DNA of 64,000 nt from positions 100,670,229-100,734,228 of the forward strand of contig NC_085048.1 of assembly GCF_963662255.1 (NCBI RefSeq). The letters run 5' to 3'. Positions 1 to 13,100 of the stretch are shown here, one piece after another; positions within the stretch are counted from its first letter, which is position 1, and each line of letters opens with the position of its first letter. Made by a program: the position numbers and the translations under genes. Origin of the DNA: Cinclus cinclus (taxonomy: Eukaryota; Chordata; Aves; Passeriformes; Cinclidae). The notes beneath the pieces are model-generated. The model ran no database searches, was not told where the DNA came from, and saw only the letters and a list, made by a program, of their open reading frames with translations.

Positions 1-75
1 CTGTGAAGGTGTCACCTGGAGCTGTCATGCTGGGTTTAAGGAATTCAGTCTTTAACAATCCTTCAATACCTCATT

Positions 76-93
76 CCCCCCTCCCCCCCCCCC
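76..93. repeat. Poly(C) tract
   Basis: There are 17 C residues interrupted by one T at 82. It is a simple homopolymer within the intron and is likely to vary in length. Confidence 0.9.
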
Positions 94-2646
94 AGAACCT
101 GATACCTAACCAGCTTCTGTTGTGCTGACAGTAAATTAAAGCTGATGATCTTCTGAATAATGGGTGAACCTAAAAATAATAGTGAGCTACCCAAACAGTG
201 CTAATCTCGCATTGGGAAATGCAGACAATTACTTTAAGGATCTTGGCAAACCTCAGTGGATGCCCATCCAAGTTGCTTTGGAAAAGCTCATTGGTTTCTA
301 TATTAGAGATCTTATTTGTCAAAGACAGTCTTGTATGCCATTGCTGAGGCATCACCTTAACTTATTTCAAGTTTCATCACCTTAACTTTTTGCAAATACT
401 CTTTGGAATTGACTGATAGCTTTTGTTGTCACAATTTTCTAGTCTTGAGCCTAAGATGCATTTAGAGAGTACTTCATGTGAAGAAGCTTCACATGGTCAT
501 GGTTTCTCTCAGCCCACTCTGAGTCTCTCAGATTGTTAGTTCTATGGTTAGAAAGTTGTGTCTTTTAATATTTCTTTAATCATACCCATGAGTTACACAT
601 CACTAACAACTAAGATCACACGTGCAGAGATGTATGTGCCTTTTGCTTTGGGGGAAGTAGGGTGTTTGTGGGAGATAGTCCTGCTGGGTTATGCTTTCCA
701 CTGCTGCCTTTGTGGGGTGCATGCTTTTATCCAAAATGGAGCAGACAGCCTTGTGCCCTCTTGAGTTTGTCAGGGACTAGTGTAACAGCAAAACAATTAA
801 GGACCAATACTAAGTAATTAAGTAGCCAAAAATTCTAGCATGGGCTGATAGGGCTCTTTTCAGTTAGACAGATGTTTGTTTTGTTAGACCAGAGCTGTGT
901 TGCTTATGCTCCCAGATTCATTCCTGCTAGTGTGTGGGTATGTGACATATACAGGCGTGGCCAAGTTGTCATGGCCAAGTTGTCAGAGTGTGCTCGTGCT
1001 GTCCTTGTCATGCTTAGGAATAGGGGAATTGAGCATGTTCCATGTCACGCTGCTTGGTGTGAATGCAAGGTTCCTTGTGCTGTATTGACCCTGTGCATGA
1101 ATAGAAAACTTTGCACTTCAAGTTATTGCTTTAGGATCTTTAAAAAGCATTGATTTCACCATCAGGTTATAATAAGCACATAAATCTCTTTCCTCTTTCT
1201 TTTCCTGCTATGTTATGGAAAAAAATCTTTGTCAAAAGCAAAATGATACAAAACTTCGTTCTATGATAAAAATATTTCACAGAAAAGAGAGTAAAATCTA
1301 CCATTTTAAACTTGCCATGAAGTACCTTCATCTTTCAAAGGCTAATTTTGTAAAACTGTTACTTTATTTCAAAGTATGAAATCTGTAAAAGAGGATTGAT
1401 TTGTGATGTTTCAAAAGTAAATAATTTTTTTATTATTAATAGAGAATAATTTCATTTGTAAGGCAAGAAAGAATCTATGCCTTAATATATGTATAATGTA
1501 GTTCTTATTCTTACAAAAGATAATGAATTGTAGTTCAGTAAGTGGGTAGCTCTCTTAGACATTCCACTTCCCGTAAAAAATCTTAATAGTTTTTCTAGAA
1601 CAGACAAAATCCTTAGACCTTTGTGCTTTTCCTAGGTGAAATAAAAGGCATCCAGATGTCTTTCCTTTTTGACAAAAACATTGCATGAGTGTATGAGACA
1701 GTTTTCAAGACTTAAAGAATAATATAACAAAAATGTGCTGTGGACCTATAAGCCTGTTTTTATTGGGAGATAGGAGTGTGCCCGGCATCCTGCCTGCCAG
1801 TGAACAATCCCTTCCTTGTAAACAGACAGGAATTTACAGGAGAGAAATGCACAGGCACACAGACCTACGGATCATCTGTGTGAGAAAAATATAAGAGAAT
1901 ATTCCATCTTAGCCCCATAACTAAAAACTACTGAATAGGGCCTTCCCTTCCTGTGGGCTCTCATTAACAATTCCTCTAGTCTTCACCCTGCTAAGGGCAT
2001 AGCAGCACTAGCACATGGGTTTTGGCCTTTAAGGGAATTTTTCTGTCAGGCATTTGTGAGGTTTTGTGGGTACAATCAGCAAAGTTCAGCTCTCTGGAGC
2101 CCCTGCTCTGAATCACAGGTCTAGGGGATTTTAATCTTTTGTTTCAATTTTCTTTTAGGGTCTAAGCAGTCCTAAGTGTATTCAGTAGTGTTTTACTGGA
2201 CTAAAATCATTCTGCTCTGCCTGTAAAGCACCTGCCTTTGTCTCCCTGGCTGTAGTGTGGACACCACTCAGGTTACCATTTCCCAGGCAGGGATTTCTTT
2301 GGGAAGATAGGAAATAGTTGTGTTGCTGCACTGGAATGCAGGCAGCACAATGGTCCAACAGCCATTATGCAGTTGGAGAAGGTGGGAGGCTAAAACATCT
2401 CCCCACCACTTGGGCAGTAGTGGCTTGACCTTGGTTAGTAGTTTAGTATTTTTGCCAGAAGGTGTCTGATGCTACCCTCACCAGTCTTGGGCTCCAGGGA
2501 GTCTCTCCCACCTTCCCCAAGTGACAGTCTTGGGGGTCCTTCACCTAAATGGGGGCTAAAATCAGATGGTTTTAGTTCCTCGTTTAGGGAGAGATTGACT
2601 TACTACCTGTAGGTATTTGGCTTTTTTTAATTTTTTAAGGTGATCT

Positions 2647-2680
2647 TTTAAGAACACCATACATTTAAGAACACCATACA
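2647..2680. repeat. 17-bp tandem duplication
   Basis: Two perfect adjacent copies of a 17-bp unit (TTTAAGAACACCATACA) lie at 2647-2663 and 2664-2680. The exact identity suggests a recent slippage or local duplication event within the intron. Confidence 0.9.
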
Positions 2681-4435
2681 AAAAAGCCGTTTTTCAGGAC
2701 CTTTATCTGGGTAAGCTTTAGCCAAAATCCTTGACCCTTCCAATAAAACCTGAAAAACAAAACCAAATATTTAGCCATTAATCAGCCTGTGATTTTATCA
2801 AGGGGTTTCTCTCACAGCAGTTCTGGGTCTTATCCTGGTATCAGGTGTTCCTACAGTGAACAGATGAGAGTGTTGTGGACTAACTATATCCAAGTGAATT
2901 CTGGTCTTATCAGCCTGTAAAAGAAGGCACCATACAAGGCTTAGGGTTTATTTCTAATTCTACTATATTTTTCCCATGTTACATCAAGCAGCTCAATTGC
3001 AGTCGCATTTTCAGGTTTAGATTTACAATTGCATGAAGAGTCTGTGGGAATGTTGTGAGAAGGTACAGAGCTCAGGCAATGGGGAAAAAATACTTCCAGT
3101 TCTCTTCCTTGCAAGGGCATTTCACTTAGCAGTCAGAACAAGTGATCCTATGAGGCAGGCAGGGAATTGCAAAGCATAATCAAGCACATTGATTAGGTGA
3201 AAATTCAGCCTGAAATCTGGTGCTTGAATCCACATCTGAAATGGGAATTCCTAGCTGCTTCTTATGCACCTTTTCAATGTTGTGAAAGTAGTAAGGGATA
3301 TTTTAGTTTCTCACAAAATTAAGTGGTTGATGCAGATGTGAGCTGTCCAGGTTTCCGTACAAAATACAGTTTTCAGCTTGGACAACAATTGTGAATATAG
3401 GTTAATCCAACTCTGGCATTTCTCAGTCTACTCAGACAAATTACTGCTTTGGAGTGCCATGAGGACACCTTAAAGAGAGTGCACAGCTACCTGGAGGAGT
3501 TGTAGTTAATATGGAAGGAACTTCTAGGCGGCAGAAGGCCTTCACCTTTCAGTGCAAATATATTCTCTAGCTAAAAAGAAGAAGAGGGGAAAAAAAGTGG
3601 AAAACTAAGTGCAACTAATAAAGCAAGGAAATAAAATGGGGGAAATGAAAGAGATAAATAAACATGTAAAAATTAGAAAGAGATCCCTTTGGTTGCAAAA
3701 CCCAAAGAGTTTGTAGTGGCTTAGTACAGGATGGTTCCTTAATTTTTAATTTTTTTTTTCCAAGCATGTATGTAGCCCTTGAATTTCAGAAGGGAGGGCA
3801 GCGTTATAGTTATTACAGAGCAAGATGAAAGGCACATTACCCACTAAGGTTTTGTGCTCCTTGGAGCCTCTGGCCTCTATCAGAGACAAGATTGTTGCCC
3901 AGATAGGCGGACTGCAGCCTAATCCAGCTGGGTGTGTAATTCCCTGTGACACACACAGACGCCATGGCAAGGAGACTGGTCTGTCCTGCTCCCTGCATGC
4001 TGTGTCTGCGTTTGCCCTCTCTGCTCTGAGAAAGCCACGTCTGCCTTGCCAAGAGTGGACAGGGAGCTTTCTTGAGCCAGTGCCTTTTACTTCCAGAGAG
4101 ATTGGTATTTATTCGGCGGCAGGGAGGGGAGTCTCAGGCTGTTACTGTGGCTGCAGTGATCACCACTCCCATGTTCCAAAGATATTCGTGTGTAGCCACA
4201 GGGTCTGTGCTGACTTCCACAAGAGTGCAGAAGACAAGAGACTGAAAATCGGAGTTACAAGCACAAAGCAAAAAGAAGAATGTGACAAGAGTAGTAGCAG
4301 CCTGTTTATTGTAATTAAACAGGATTCAGCTGCCATCCACAGGAGGTTTCCAGCCCACGCAGAGGAATGGTGATGACATCCCCAGCATTACAGAGTAAGG
4401 ATGAGGGGTGGAGACGTCATGACTCCCTGAGCATG

Positions 4436-4485
4436 CTGTCCTCCCTCCAGGAGCCTGCTGTCCTCCCTCCAGGAGCCTGCTGTCC
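4436..4485. repeat. 22-bp minisatellite-like tandem repeat
   Basis: Two perfect copies of a 22-bp unit starting CTGTCCTCCCTCCAGG occupy 4436-4457 and 4458-4479, followed by a short partial copy. The unit is pyrimidine-rich on the plus strand. Confidence 0.9.
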
Positions 4486-7275
4486 CACCTGCACTGGAGG
4501 CAGCATGACACGCTGCCTGCCCATGTCCAGACTCGCTCCAGCCCACTGGCAGTTTGTGTTCTTGGTATTAATCTTGAAGTAACTATGAGAGATCCCGAAC
4601 AAGGATTATGCAAGTCCACCAACCCACTGATAGATCCACTGTACCCTCTTAGAAAACTTTATCCTACATATCTGGGCAATATGCTGTAAGGAGAAGGGGG
4701 AAAGTGAAACATGGCTAGATTTGGCTGTGCTTTGACTGATTAATCAAGTGAAATTCTTAGCACCACCTCCTGAGCTGGTGAGCGGTCGTTGGCCATTGTT
4801 GGTGATGGTCAAACAGGGAAGGACTGTTATTTTCTCTGTAACTGGTTATTCAGGATGGACTCGTACAGCTCATCATCTTAATGTCCTAATGTCTCTCAAT
4901 CTAACTATATTTAATGGGTAAATAATTTGATTCTGAAAGTCACCTTGGGGTTGTTGGTTTTCCTGCCATTCAGTATATCACTTTGTGAAAAGCTTAAAGC
5001 ACAAGCACATAGAGCATTTTGTTTTCTCCTTGAAGAACAGAAGCAGCCTTTTATGGGGAATACTTCTGTGGGAAAATATTTTTTTTCTTTCTGCCTATTT
5101 CCCCTTTTCAAATGAGGCACAGAGTTAATAGGTCAGTAAAATTCATTTGCACCTGAACAAATTAGGTGTTGACTGTTACAGGGTTCAGAAAGGGTCACGC
5201 ATGCATATTTTTCAGAATGAGACATCAAAAAGAAAGTGAGGTAGCCCTGATCCTGCAAACAGACATGTTCTTAGTCTGTACTCCAGCAGGACTATATTAT
5301 GTGTAAAGTCAGGGAAACTCATTCCTTGGAGAGGTTCTTCCCAGTCTGTGATCTCATGTTCCACAATAGTTTGGACAGAGGACCTACTCACAATCATGTA
5401 TTTTTTAAAACAGAATTATGTACATTTCACTTCATCTATTCTTTACCTTTTTTTTCTTTTCCTGTGAATGTGCTAAAACAACTGAATCTTCAAGCTAGGC
5501 TTTTAGCTCAGAGGCAAATGACTTTTCTGAAGTCAAGAGCCAGTCTTGCCTGACGGATAGACAGAACACTGAATTGAAAAGCCCTGTGTGATTCAGAAGA
5601 GGGTTTCAAAGGTCTCAAAAGGATTTAGGTGACAGCAACATCAGTAAAGAATAATTTGGTGGAGAAAAGGGGATGTCTGAATTTTACTGTGAGCTCTCTG
5701 TCATCCAGAGGGACCCCTTTAAGAGGAGTTCTAAATGTTATCTATTTGAAACAGGAGAGAAGGAGAGCAGCTGCAAATGCTCAGGTTGGTTATAACTTTC
5801 CCTTATAAGGCACCAAAGAACTTTTATTTCCTTGATTGCCATCTAGTGGAAAGTGTGCTGTCTGCATTGCATCATTCCTAGCAGCATTTCCATTATGGAG
5901 CTCACTGAGCTGTGCAGGCCATTGCACCACTGAAACAAGGGCAGCTGAGATTGTGCATGTCTATTTTGTAGAGCACAGCAGGGACTTGCTAAGTCAGGTG
6001 CAGACTGGAAATTTTGTTGCTGAGAACTTCACCTTCCACCAACATCACTAAATACTGCTAAGAATAGGTGAGGTGTCAGGATGTGGAAGGGTTCAGGTCA
6101 TAACCTGGACATCTCTCAAGGCACAAGTTATTCACAGAGGGCAATTAATGTGCAAATGGCCCCACTACCCTCGGATAGAAGCCAAACTTTGGGTCAATAT
6201 TAATATTTCTAAGGCGTATTTTTTTTCCCTCAGGACAATTCATTTTGTACATTAAATTTGTGCTATTGTAGAAGGTTGTATCAACTATGTTGTGTTGCTG
6301 AAGCAAACGGGGCTATATTGTGAAAAAATGCCATTGATTTTCTCAGCTGACAATTTGAGCTGATCTGTAGAGTTTCTAGGGTATTATGAGACTCTGTAGG
6401 ATGTTCTTGGAAAATATATTGAAATGCCAAATCGGATTCCTGCAAAGTACCAGAATAATTCATTTTGAAGAGTGTCCATTCATTGGAGACACCAGAATGC
6501 TGGTGCATTGAGGGTTGCATTTGGCCTGACCCTGATTTCTGTGGTATTTTTACTTTTTTCAAAATTTCAATGGCTTTCCTTCAAGAATTTGTTTAGATGA
6601 CCCACACTCAGTCCTTAAGGAAGCAGCTAAGGATCACAAACTTGTTCCAGACCTCCTTATATTGAAGTCCCACCAGTGCAAAGCCTTTAGTCACCAAATT
6701 GGTGTATCCATGCCATGTGCTTGTGTCCTCCTGTTTCTTCCTCTCTCATCAGCAACCTTTTACTTGCTTTCCTTCTTGAGAAGGACAAGACTTCTCTTGC
6801 TGCCATCCTGATGTGCTTCGTGCAGCCTTATCAAAATCTTTGCTGAAGAAATGCTTGTTGTTTGTGACCTTGTGATTGGAAAGCCACCAAAACTCACTCT
6901 TGAAGCCTTGATAAATTATGAGTATCAGCAGCCCCTACACAGTACTGCTGACAGTTAGCCTCAGTACTGAAGCAAAGTGATTCCCTTTTGCCTTTAAATG
7001 CAAATGTATGCCCAGTATTTTTAGAAGTTTCCCAGATCAGGTCCATAAATGGAAGCTTTTTACAACTCTTTTTGTCATTAAATTGCATTCACACCAATGA
7101 AAAGAATTGTTGGGTCCTGCCTACTAATAAAGGAAATTTATATTTATGACTCCTTTTTTGTTAAATGTTATCTTTTTCTGTATGGGAAAAACAGCACTCA
7201 AAGAAAATTGAAAATTCTTGTGAAAAACCATTGTTAATATTTTTTCTTCCTCCTTTTTCTTATTTTTAAATAAAG

Positions 7276-7381
7276 ATATGCAGAGCCTCGAGAAATTGCT
7301 GAGAGAAGCAATAATATATGGACAGCCTCGCACCCACAGAGCATGGAGAAAAATTATCATCCTCGTGGAGGGCATTTACAG
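7276..7381 (+). CDS. SPTLC3: SPTLC3 exon A: serine palmitoyltransferase long-chain base subunit 3, internal exon
   Basis: This internal exon of 106 bp encodes N-MQSLEKLL...[15 protein letters not shown]...GIY plus two bases of a Ser codon. It starts after AG at 7274-7275 with the last two bases of an Asn codon and ends before GTATGT at 7382. Joined to the next exon it reads GIY-S-MEGSIV, the form found in SPTLC2 and SPTLC3 proteins. The segment belongs to the large PLP-binding domain of this alpha-oxoamine synthase, which condenses L-serine with an acyl-CoA on the ER membrane to give a 3-keto sphingoid base. The enzyme works with SPTLC1 and small activating subunits (family knowledge). SPTLC2 is the only serious alternative for this exon alone; later exons favour SPTLC3. 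Confidence 0.95.
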
Positions 7382-7689
7382 GTATGTTTATGTTGTAGAA
7401 AGATGAGTATTCTATAATTTCTGAGTACAGAATAATGAATTAAGTGGGGCAAACTCTGACTCTGGGTATCTGAGGGAAATCTTAATGAGTGCAAGTTACA
7501 ATAACATTCTGTGATCTCATAAATATGTTGATTTCCATTATGACAACCTGAACCTTGTGTCCTGTAGCTCCAGTTAGATCCTGTGTATTGTTCTGAATGT
7601 CAATTTAGCAAATTGTAGAGTGGAAGATGTATTGAGAGCAAGACAGATAAGGTGATGTATGTTGTGACAGATGTGATAAAGTTTGTGGT

Positions 7690-8135
7690 GATGCCTAAAG
7701 AGGCTGCCTAGAACAGAGGTTAGACAGTGTTAAAGGAATAAAATAGGTATTTATTAAAAGGCCTTTAAAGGATACACCTGGGGCAGTACAAGAGCCTGGC
7801 CATGGCTCCACCCAAGATGGACACAAGATGGACAGCCAGTCACAGGTTTTCACACTTCTATAAATTTTGGTCCATTTACATATTGGGGCTAGTTGTCTAG
7901 TTAGAGCTTCAGGTTATGAAGTCCCATCCTCCCAGATTGCTCTCCTCAATTTGCTGTCGTTTATACTTTATGGGCCTGAAGCTGTAATGGTGTCTTTGGC
8001 TCTCAGGCTGAAAAACAATTGTTTTGTCTGACTTAACTGTGAAGAGAACTTGCTAACAATTTATATGTAGTTCAGAGTTACATATTAATGCAGTACAGAG
8101 CCTGGAAAATAAGAAAGATAAAATTTGAGGCATCA
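7690..8135 (-). mobile_element. Probable solo LTR of an endogenous retrovirus (passerine-type), edges approximate
   Basis: The segment has the character of an interspersed element, including a phrase around CACCCAAGATGGACACAAG and a GCTTCAGGTTATGAAGTCCC stretch that I associate from memory with a common songbird LTR. The TTTATT at 7750-7755 reads AATAAA on the minus strand, as expected for an LTR polyadenylation signal in that orientation. No gag, pol or env coding sequence lies beside it, so it would be a solo LTR and non-coding. Edges and family name were not determined, and I could not identify target-site duplications. Confidence 0.55.
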
Positions 8136-10094
8136 GTGGAGCTATGGTTGGTGAGGAGTTCTACTGAGTGAGTAATCTGAGAACTAACTTTCTGGAGTTT
8201 GTTATGGGTAGGCAGATCAAAAGACAACTATGCAGAACTGATTAAGCTCTGCATGCCAGTTCTTGCCCAGCTGTTTAAATCTTAAATCTCAACCTAAACT
8301 TAAGTCATATCAGCACCTTCATCTTTTTAGTAACTTGTGCTGGATCTAATAGACTCACACTTCAACAGGAAAATTGAAAGACTGGCTTTCAAAGAATTAT
8401 ATAGTGGTATTTAACATTGCCCTGGTCCCTGGAGGAATTCAAATGAGAGAAGTGCCTTTGAAAACCTATCTGATAATAGCAGCATCAGTAATGCAATATA
8501 ATTATAGAGCACCTCAGTCAGATAGCTATGGTGTGGTGCAGCTTACACTCAACCAGAAAGTCAAACTGTCCTTGGAGTTGAGCAGCAGAGCAGTGGCACC
8601 AGCCAGGCTCACCATCCTGGGCTTCATCCTGTCAACTGCTCCAGTCATTGGAAGGAAAAGGTCATTGGGAAGGCAGCCAGGGGGCTCGTGGAGGGGAGCC
8701 ACTGGTGGGCAGGAGTTGGAGAAGGGAAAGGCAGGAAGGGCTGAAGAAGCAGGGGCTGGACAGTAAGAGGGTTTGCAGGAATATAGGCAAGGCCACTGAG
8801 GGAGATGGGAGACAGGAGATGGGGGAGCAGGACAGGGGTGGTTTGGGGAGTAGCAACACCTGCACCAGAGAGAAGGAAACCAGAACCACTCATTCACAGG
8901 ACATGACAGGGTTTATAAAAGTGGCATTAAAATTTTATATGTAGGGATTGTATCATGTGTTGCTGAAATACAGCCAGTGTAGATGGGCAGTCACTTATGC
9001 CATTTTACTGCAAAATGCTGGCACAGCTTCACCAATTAGCTTTTTTTTTGAAAGAAATTTTTTATGATCTCATGTCATCACAACTTCATAGCTGTCAGTT
9101 CTTTCTTTTTGTCTAACGTTTTCCATCTGCAAAGAGACCAAATCGGTACTTATCTAAACACCTGTCACTCAGAGGTGAACCTGGTCGGCAGCAGATCAGC
9201 TGGTGCAAGGCAGGCTGAACGTGTCCTTTCAACCAGAATAAACAGAGCAAAACTACAAATAAACATCCCTTGGCACTACTAAAAGAAACCTCGGATTTAA
9301 GGACTTTGATCGTGCAGAAATTAAGTGGACCACCAACATTTTACTGACAAATGTTCCTATTGGTCACCTGGCTGGCAGAAAAGGCTCCAGCTGCTGAGCT
9401 TTGTTCACTTTTAACTCCTTTACCCTGAATATTGACCACTAGGGAACAAGAAGGTAGACTGGTAACACTGAGGGATGGATCAGTCCATGCAGTGGGATGA
9501 AACCACTGTCAACTATTTAGCTTTACTTACTTATAACTGTATTTCCACATTTCTTTTCAGTGTAGAGTTTTCTTTTGCTGTAGTTTTGCAGTTCATTCTC
9601 AAACAAGATTTAATTTTCAAAAGTTCTGAGAAGCTTCTGTTGGAATGTTGAAAAAAAAAGCACATTACATGTCAGAGTACCTACTAAAAGGAACCATAAA
9701 GTTCCTTCGGCTCTATAAAGGCTAAATAATGTTAAGACCACTCATGCCCTGAGTGTCTATGCTTCTGAAAGGCATAACATAAAAGAAAAACAAAGCTCGG
9801 CTCTCTTAATAGTCTCTTGTTGGAAACTATCCCTAGCAGTAGCTAAGCTGGTTGGTTAGTTAGTTGTTTTCACAGTTTCAGCAGATCAGAAATTATAGAC
9901 CATGGTTTGGTTGTGAAGCAAACTTGCTGTGACTGGAGGGTGAATGCCACCAGGTGCCACTGCACTGTGTCCCTGCCACCGCTGCCAGCACACGCACACG
10001 CACAGCCAGGCGATTCCTGCAGCACTGCCAGGAGCAGGCTCACAGCACAGCCCGGGCAGTCCAAGCCAGTTGGTAGCTAAGAACATTGCAAAAA

Positions 10095-10095
<1 letters not shown>

Positions 10096-10162
<67 letters not shown>
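10096..10162. repeat. 67-nt poly(A) homopolymer
   Basis: An uninterrupted run of 67 A follows AAAAC at 10091-10095. It could be a microsatellite, the tail of a retrotransposed sequence, or inflated by assembly. No clear target-site duplication flanks it. The short lysine or phenylalanine open frames across it are artefacts. Confidence 0.9.
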
Positions 10163-10163
<1 letters not shown>

Positions 10164-13100
10164 ACCAGAGAAGGACAGAGTAGAAATTCTCTTACTCTTT
10201 TCATGTGTATATTCTTTCCTTTCTTGGCTCAGGGCTTTTGAAAGACTAAAATTTTCCAGCCCCATATTGGCTAATGGTAGTTTTTTTGAAGCTTTGCCAA
10301 ATGTCAAATTAACATTCATCAAGAGGATTTAAGAGGACTTAGAATGTAGTTAATGTATTCTTCTTACAATAATTAATAGTGCTTTTTATTTTATTCTCTA
10401 AGTTATGCTTCAGGGACATAGAATTTAAATAACATGGTCAGAGCAATTCTCCAAGTTAAAATATCTTGATTTGCAAGTTTGGCTTGGCCAGTTTTTACAG
10501 AAATGGTTTTTCCAAAGATGTAAAAGAAAACACCAAGCTTTCTTTCTTTAAAAAAATATCGTTGTATGGGACACCATAGTCTTAGTGTGGTGAAGTTCAA
10601 GGTATGGAAAGAAATTTGCCTTCCGTTTCCATTAGGAGTACCTTCAAGTGTTTACACTGTGCATAAGCCTGGATTTACTAGCTGGCAAAATTTGAAAAGG
10701 GTCATTGTTAGCCAACATGAGCATTTCTGTAAATCAGACTTGTGTTTGAAACCATAAACCACAGATTTTGCTTGATTACAACTGAAGGCAGAATTGGCCT
10801 CTTTACTTGGGAAGCACTCAAGCTACATGTCAAATAAATAGCATTAAGTACATGTTTGTTTGCTTTTAATGTCTGTATTATCTTAAAAAGAAAAAAAAAA
10901 TCAGCAAAAGTAAATGTAACTCCCAGTGAAAGCTGGTTGTCAACTTGAACCAGCCTAGCAGCAAATATATTCCATTTGTATTCCAAACTGAGGGAGACCA
11001 TCTAGCCATCAATCTTGACTCCAAAAAGCATGAACAAGTTTTGGCAGTGACCTGGGCACAAGTTAAATTGACTTGCTAATTCATATTTTTATTATTTGAA
11101 TTCCAGCTAATGTTTTCCTTGGCTTCTACCATTTCCAGTTCAGGATTAATCAGTTACTATGTTCTTAGATGCATATTTACTTAGGAGTCAGATAGGCGAA
11201 GGCCCAAGGCTGGAGTTATGGGGCATCAGAAATTGATCAAAACAGATTGGTTTTCATTTGTTTTTTCCTTACTTTTAGTTTAATTTGTTTATTTTCCCTT
11301 CCAGCTAAGAAATTAGCTCTGATCAGTTAGATATTGTCCAATGCTTTTTCACGTGTATTAGAAGTTCCTTGAGAATAAATGCCAAAAGTGTAGGAAATCT
11401 AGCAGGGTTATTTTTTATTTCCTGGGATCAAGTGACTGGACTTCCAGAAAAGAATGAGGTAACATTTAATGTCTTTGGCCAAAAACCAGCATTAAAGGTT
11501 AACATTTCTATAATTTCAGAGTTGAAATGGAGTTGTATTTGAGGGCAGGGTTGAAAGATTTCCTTAAAATTATTGCTCTAAACTATAAAACAGAGTGTTG
11601 TATGAATGTACAAGGTTTATGTAAGAAAACAGTACCTAAAGTAACTGTTAAAGTGGAATATATATCTCTTGTGGGTAGCAGGCCATGAAAGGAGGGATTT
11701 TTCCCAATTACAAACTGGCCTGAAAGGGAAACAGACAAACTCTTCAAATGTTGAAAGGATAGTGATACTCTAGGGCATGTTTGGAGATGAAGTAGATAAG
11801 AGGTGGAATATTTGTAAATTAGTTTTCCTTACAGGAAAAAATAAAGAAAAAAAAGAAATAAAAAGCAGGAAAAAGGAAACTGTGAGGTAGAAACCTCTTT
11901 TCCCAAGAAGTTTCAAGATAAACTGGGCAAAAAAAATCAGTATTGTGTCAAGGGCAAGCCTGTGTTCCAAGTGAAGTGACCATCACAAGCACATACCCCC
12001 TGTCTCTCAGAGCTCCTGGATCCACAATTCATCAGCTGCATCAGGAAGAACATCGATGGTTTGATGGGGATTGAATCAAGTTTCAAACCGGAGTGTTCTA
12101 AGAAATTGGGATTATCTCCTCGCATCTGGAAGTTGGTTCAAACTGGGAGTGTACTAATCCAAGGTTTTGTGCCTGTCCACCACACAAGGGAGATGAGGGT
12201 CAGTTGCAATCTAGAAGCTTTCCATCCCTAGCCACCAAGCTAGGAATATGTGCTACAAAGCACTGTGTAATACCACTTAATGAGAACACCTGGTCTGGGC
12301 AGAGACAGCTTGAGTTCATCTGCATCTGGGGTTTTTTAGTATGACCTGTGTGTTTGAGCAGATCTGGAAGCAGATCAATACATTTGTACACAAAGCTAAG
12401 TGGCCCAGACAGAGTGAGACAGAAGCAGTACATTTCACTTCTGGCTCTTTGGTTTAAGCTCACTTGACATAAACATTCAGTAAACTTTCCATTTGGGCTA
12501 CCCAAGGGCTTATATGAAGTGAGCTTTATCTTGAAGCAATTCTAGACAGAGTGGTGTGTGTATCACTAACCACCTCCCAGGGTCAAAAGAGAGACCAAGA
12601 CCAGAGCAGGCAGCAAAACAGTTGTCATCTCTGCCATCAGGAGGGCTGAGACCTATTGGAATGGCAGCACAGAGCACAGACGTTACTCCAGCAGCACTTT
12701 ATCTGTTCCATGGATACTTCAAGGCCACATTAGGACCTCTGTCAACTATTGCATCTATGTCATCCAGCATCTTTCAAAAGCAGTAGATCAAAATTGAAAC
12801 TGAATACAAGTGCCTTGTTTTGCTAAGCAGATTAGAGTTCCAAGAGAAATCACCTACTTATATGAGAAAGTTTTCATTAAATCTTCTAAATGGTTAAATC
12901 TTGCATCAGCCACGTACCAGCTCCATGTATTCTGGGATTCAGCACAACTTTCCTTCCATTATGTGAATATGCAGTATTTTTAATTTACCATTTTTTACTC
13001 TTCTGGAAGTTAAACGCTGTCTCTCCTGCCTGAATTTCCTTGAGCCACTAAGCCTGATGAAGACCATATAAATGTGGAAAAATTATTATTATCCTTTTCT

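Larger units (their letters stand above)
1..7275 (+). other. SPTLC3: SPTLC3 intron (partial, 5' part outside window)
   Basis: This is non-coding sequence upstream of the first recognised SPTLC3 exon, ending in an AG acceptor at 7274-7275. I looked for the preceding SPTLC exon, which should carry the conserved region around an LSDELNH-like motif, and did not find it, so it should lie to the left. The stretch is AT-rich with a short C tract and two small tandem duplications. A 182-codon open frame at 3825-4373 has no recognisable domain and is probably chance. Confidence 0.8.

Noticed and set aside
1..7275. Preceding SPTLC3 exon
   Set aside because: No frame encoding the conserved LSDELNH-type region was found, so the window starts inside this intron.
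8650..8890. Purine- and G-rich patch with several open frames of 75-130 codons
   Set aside because: The overlapping frames come from compositional bias and none has coding features.
9944..10322. Poly-Lys (plus) and poly-Phe (minus) open frames
   Set aside because: Both are read-through of the 67-nt A homopolymer.
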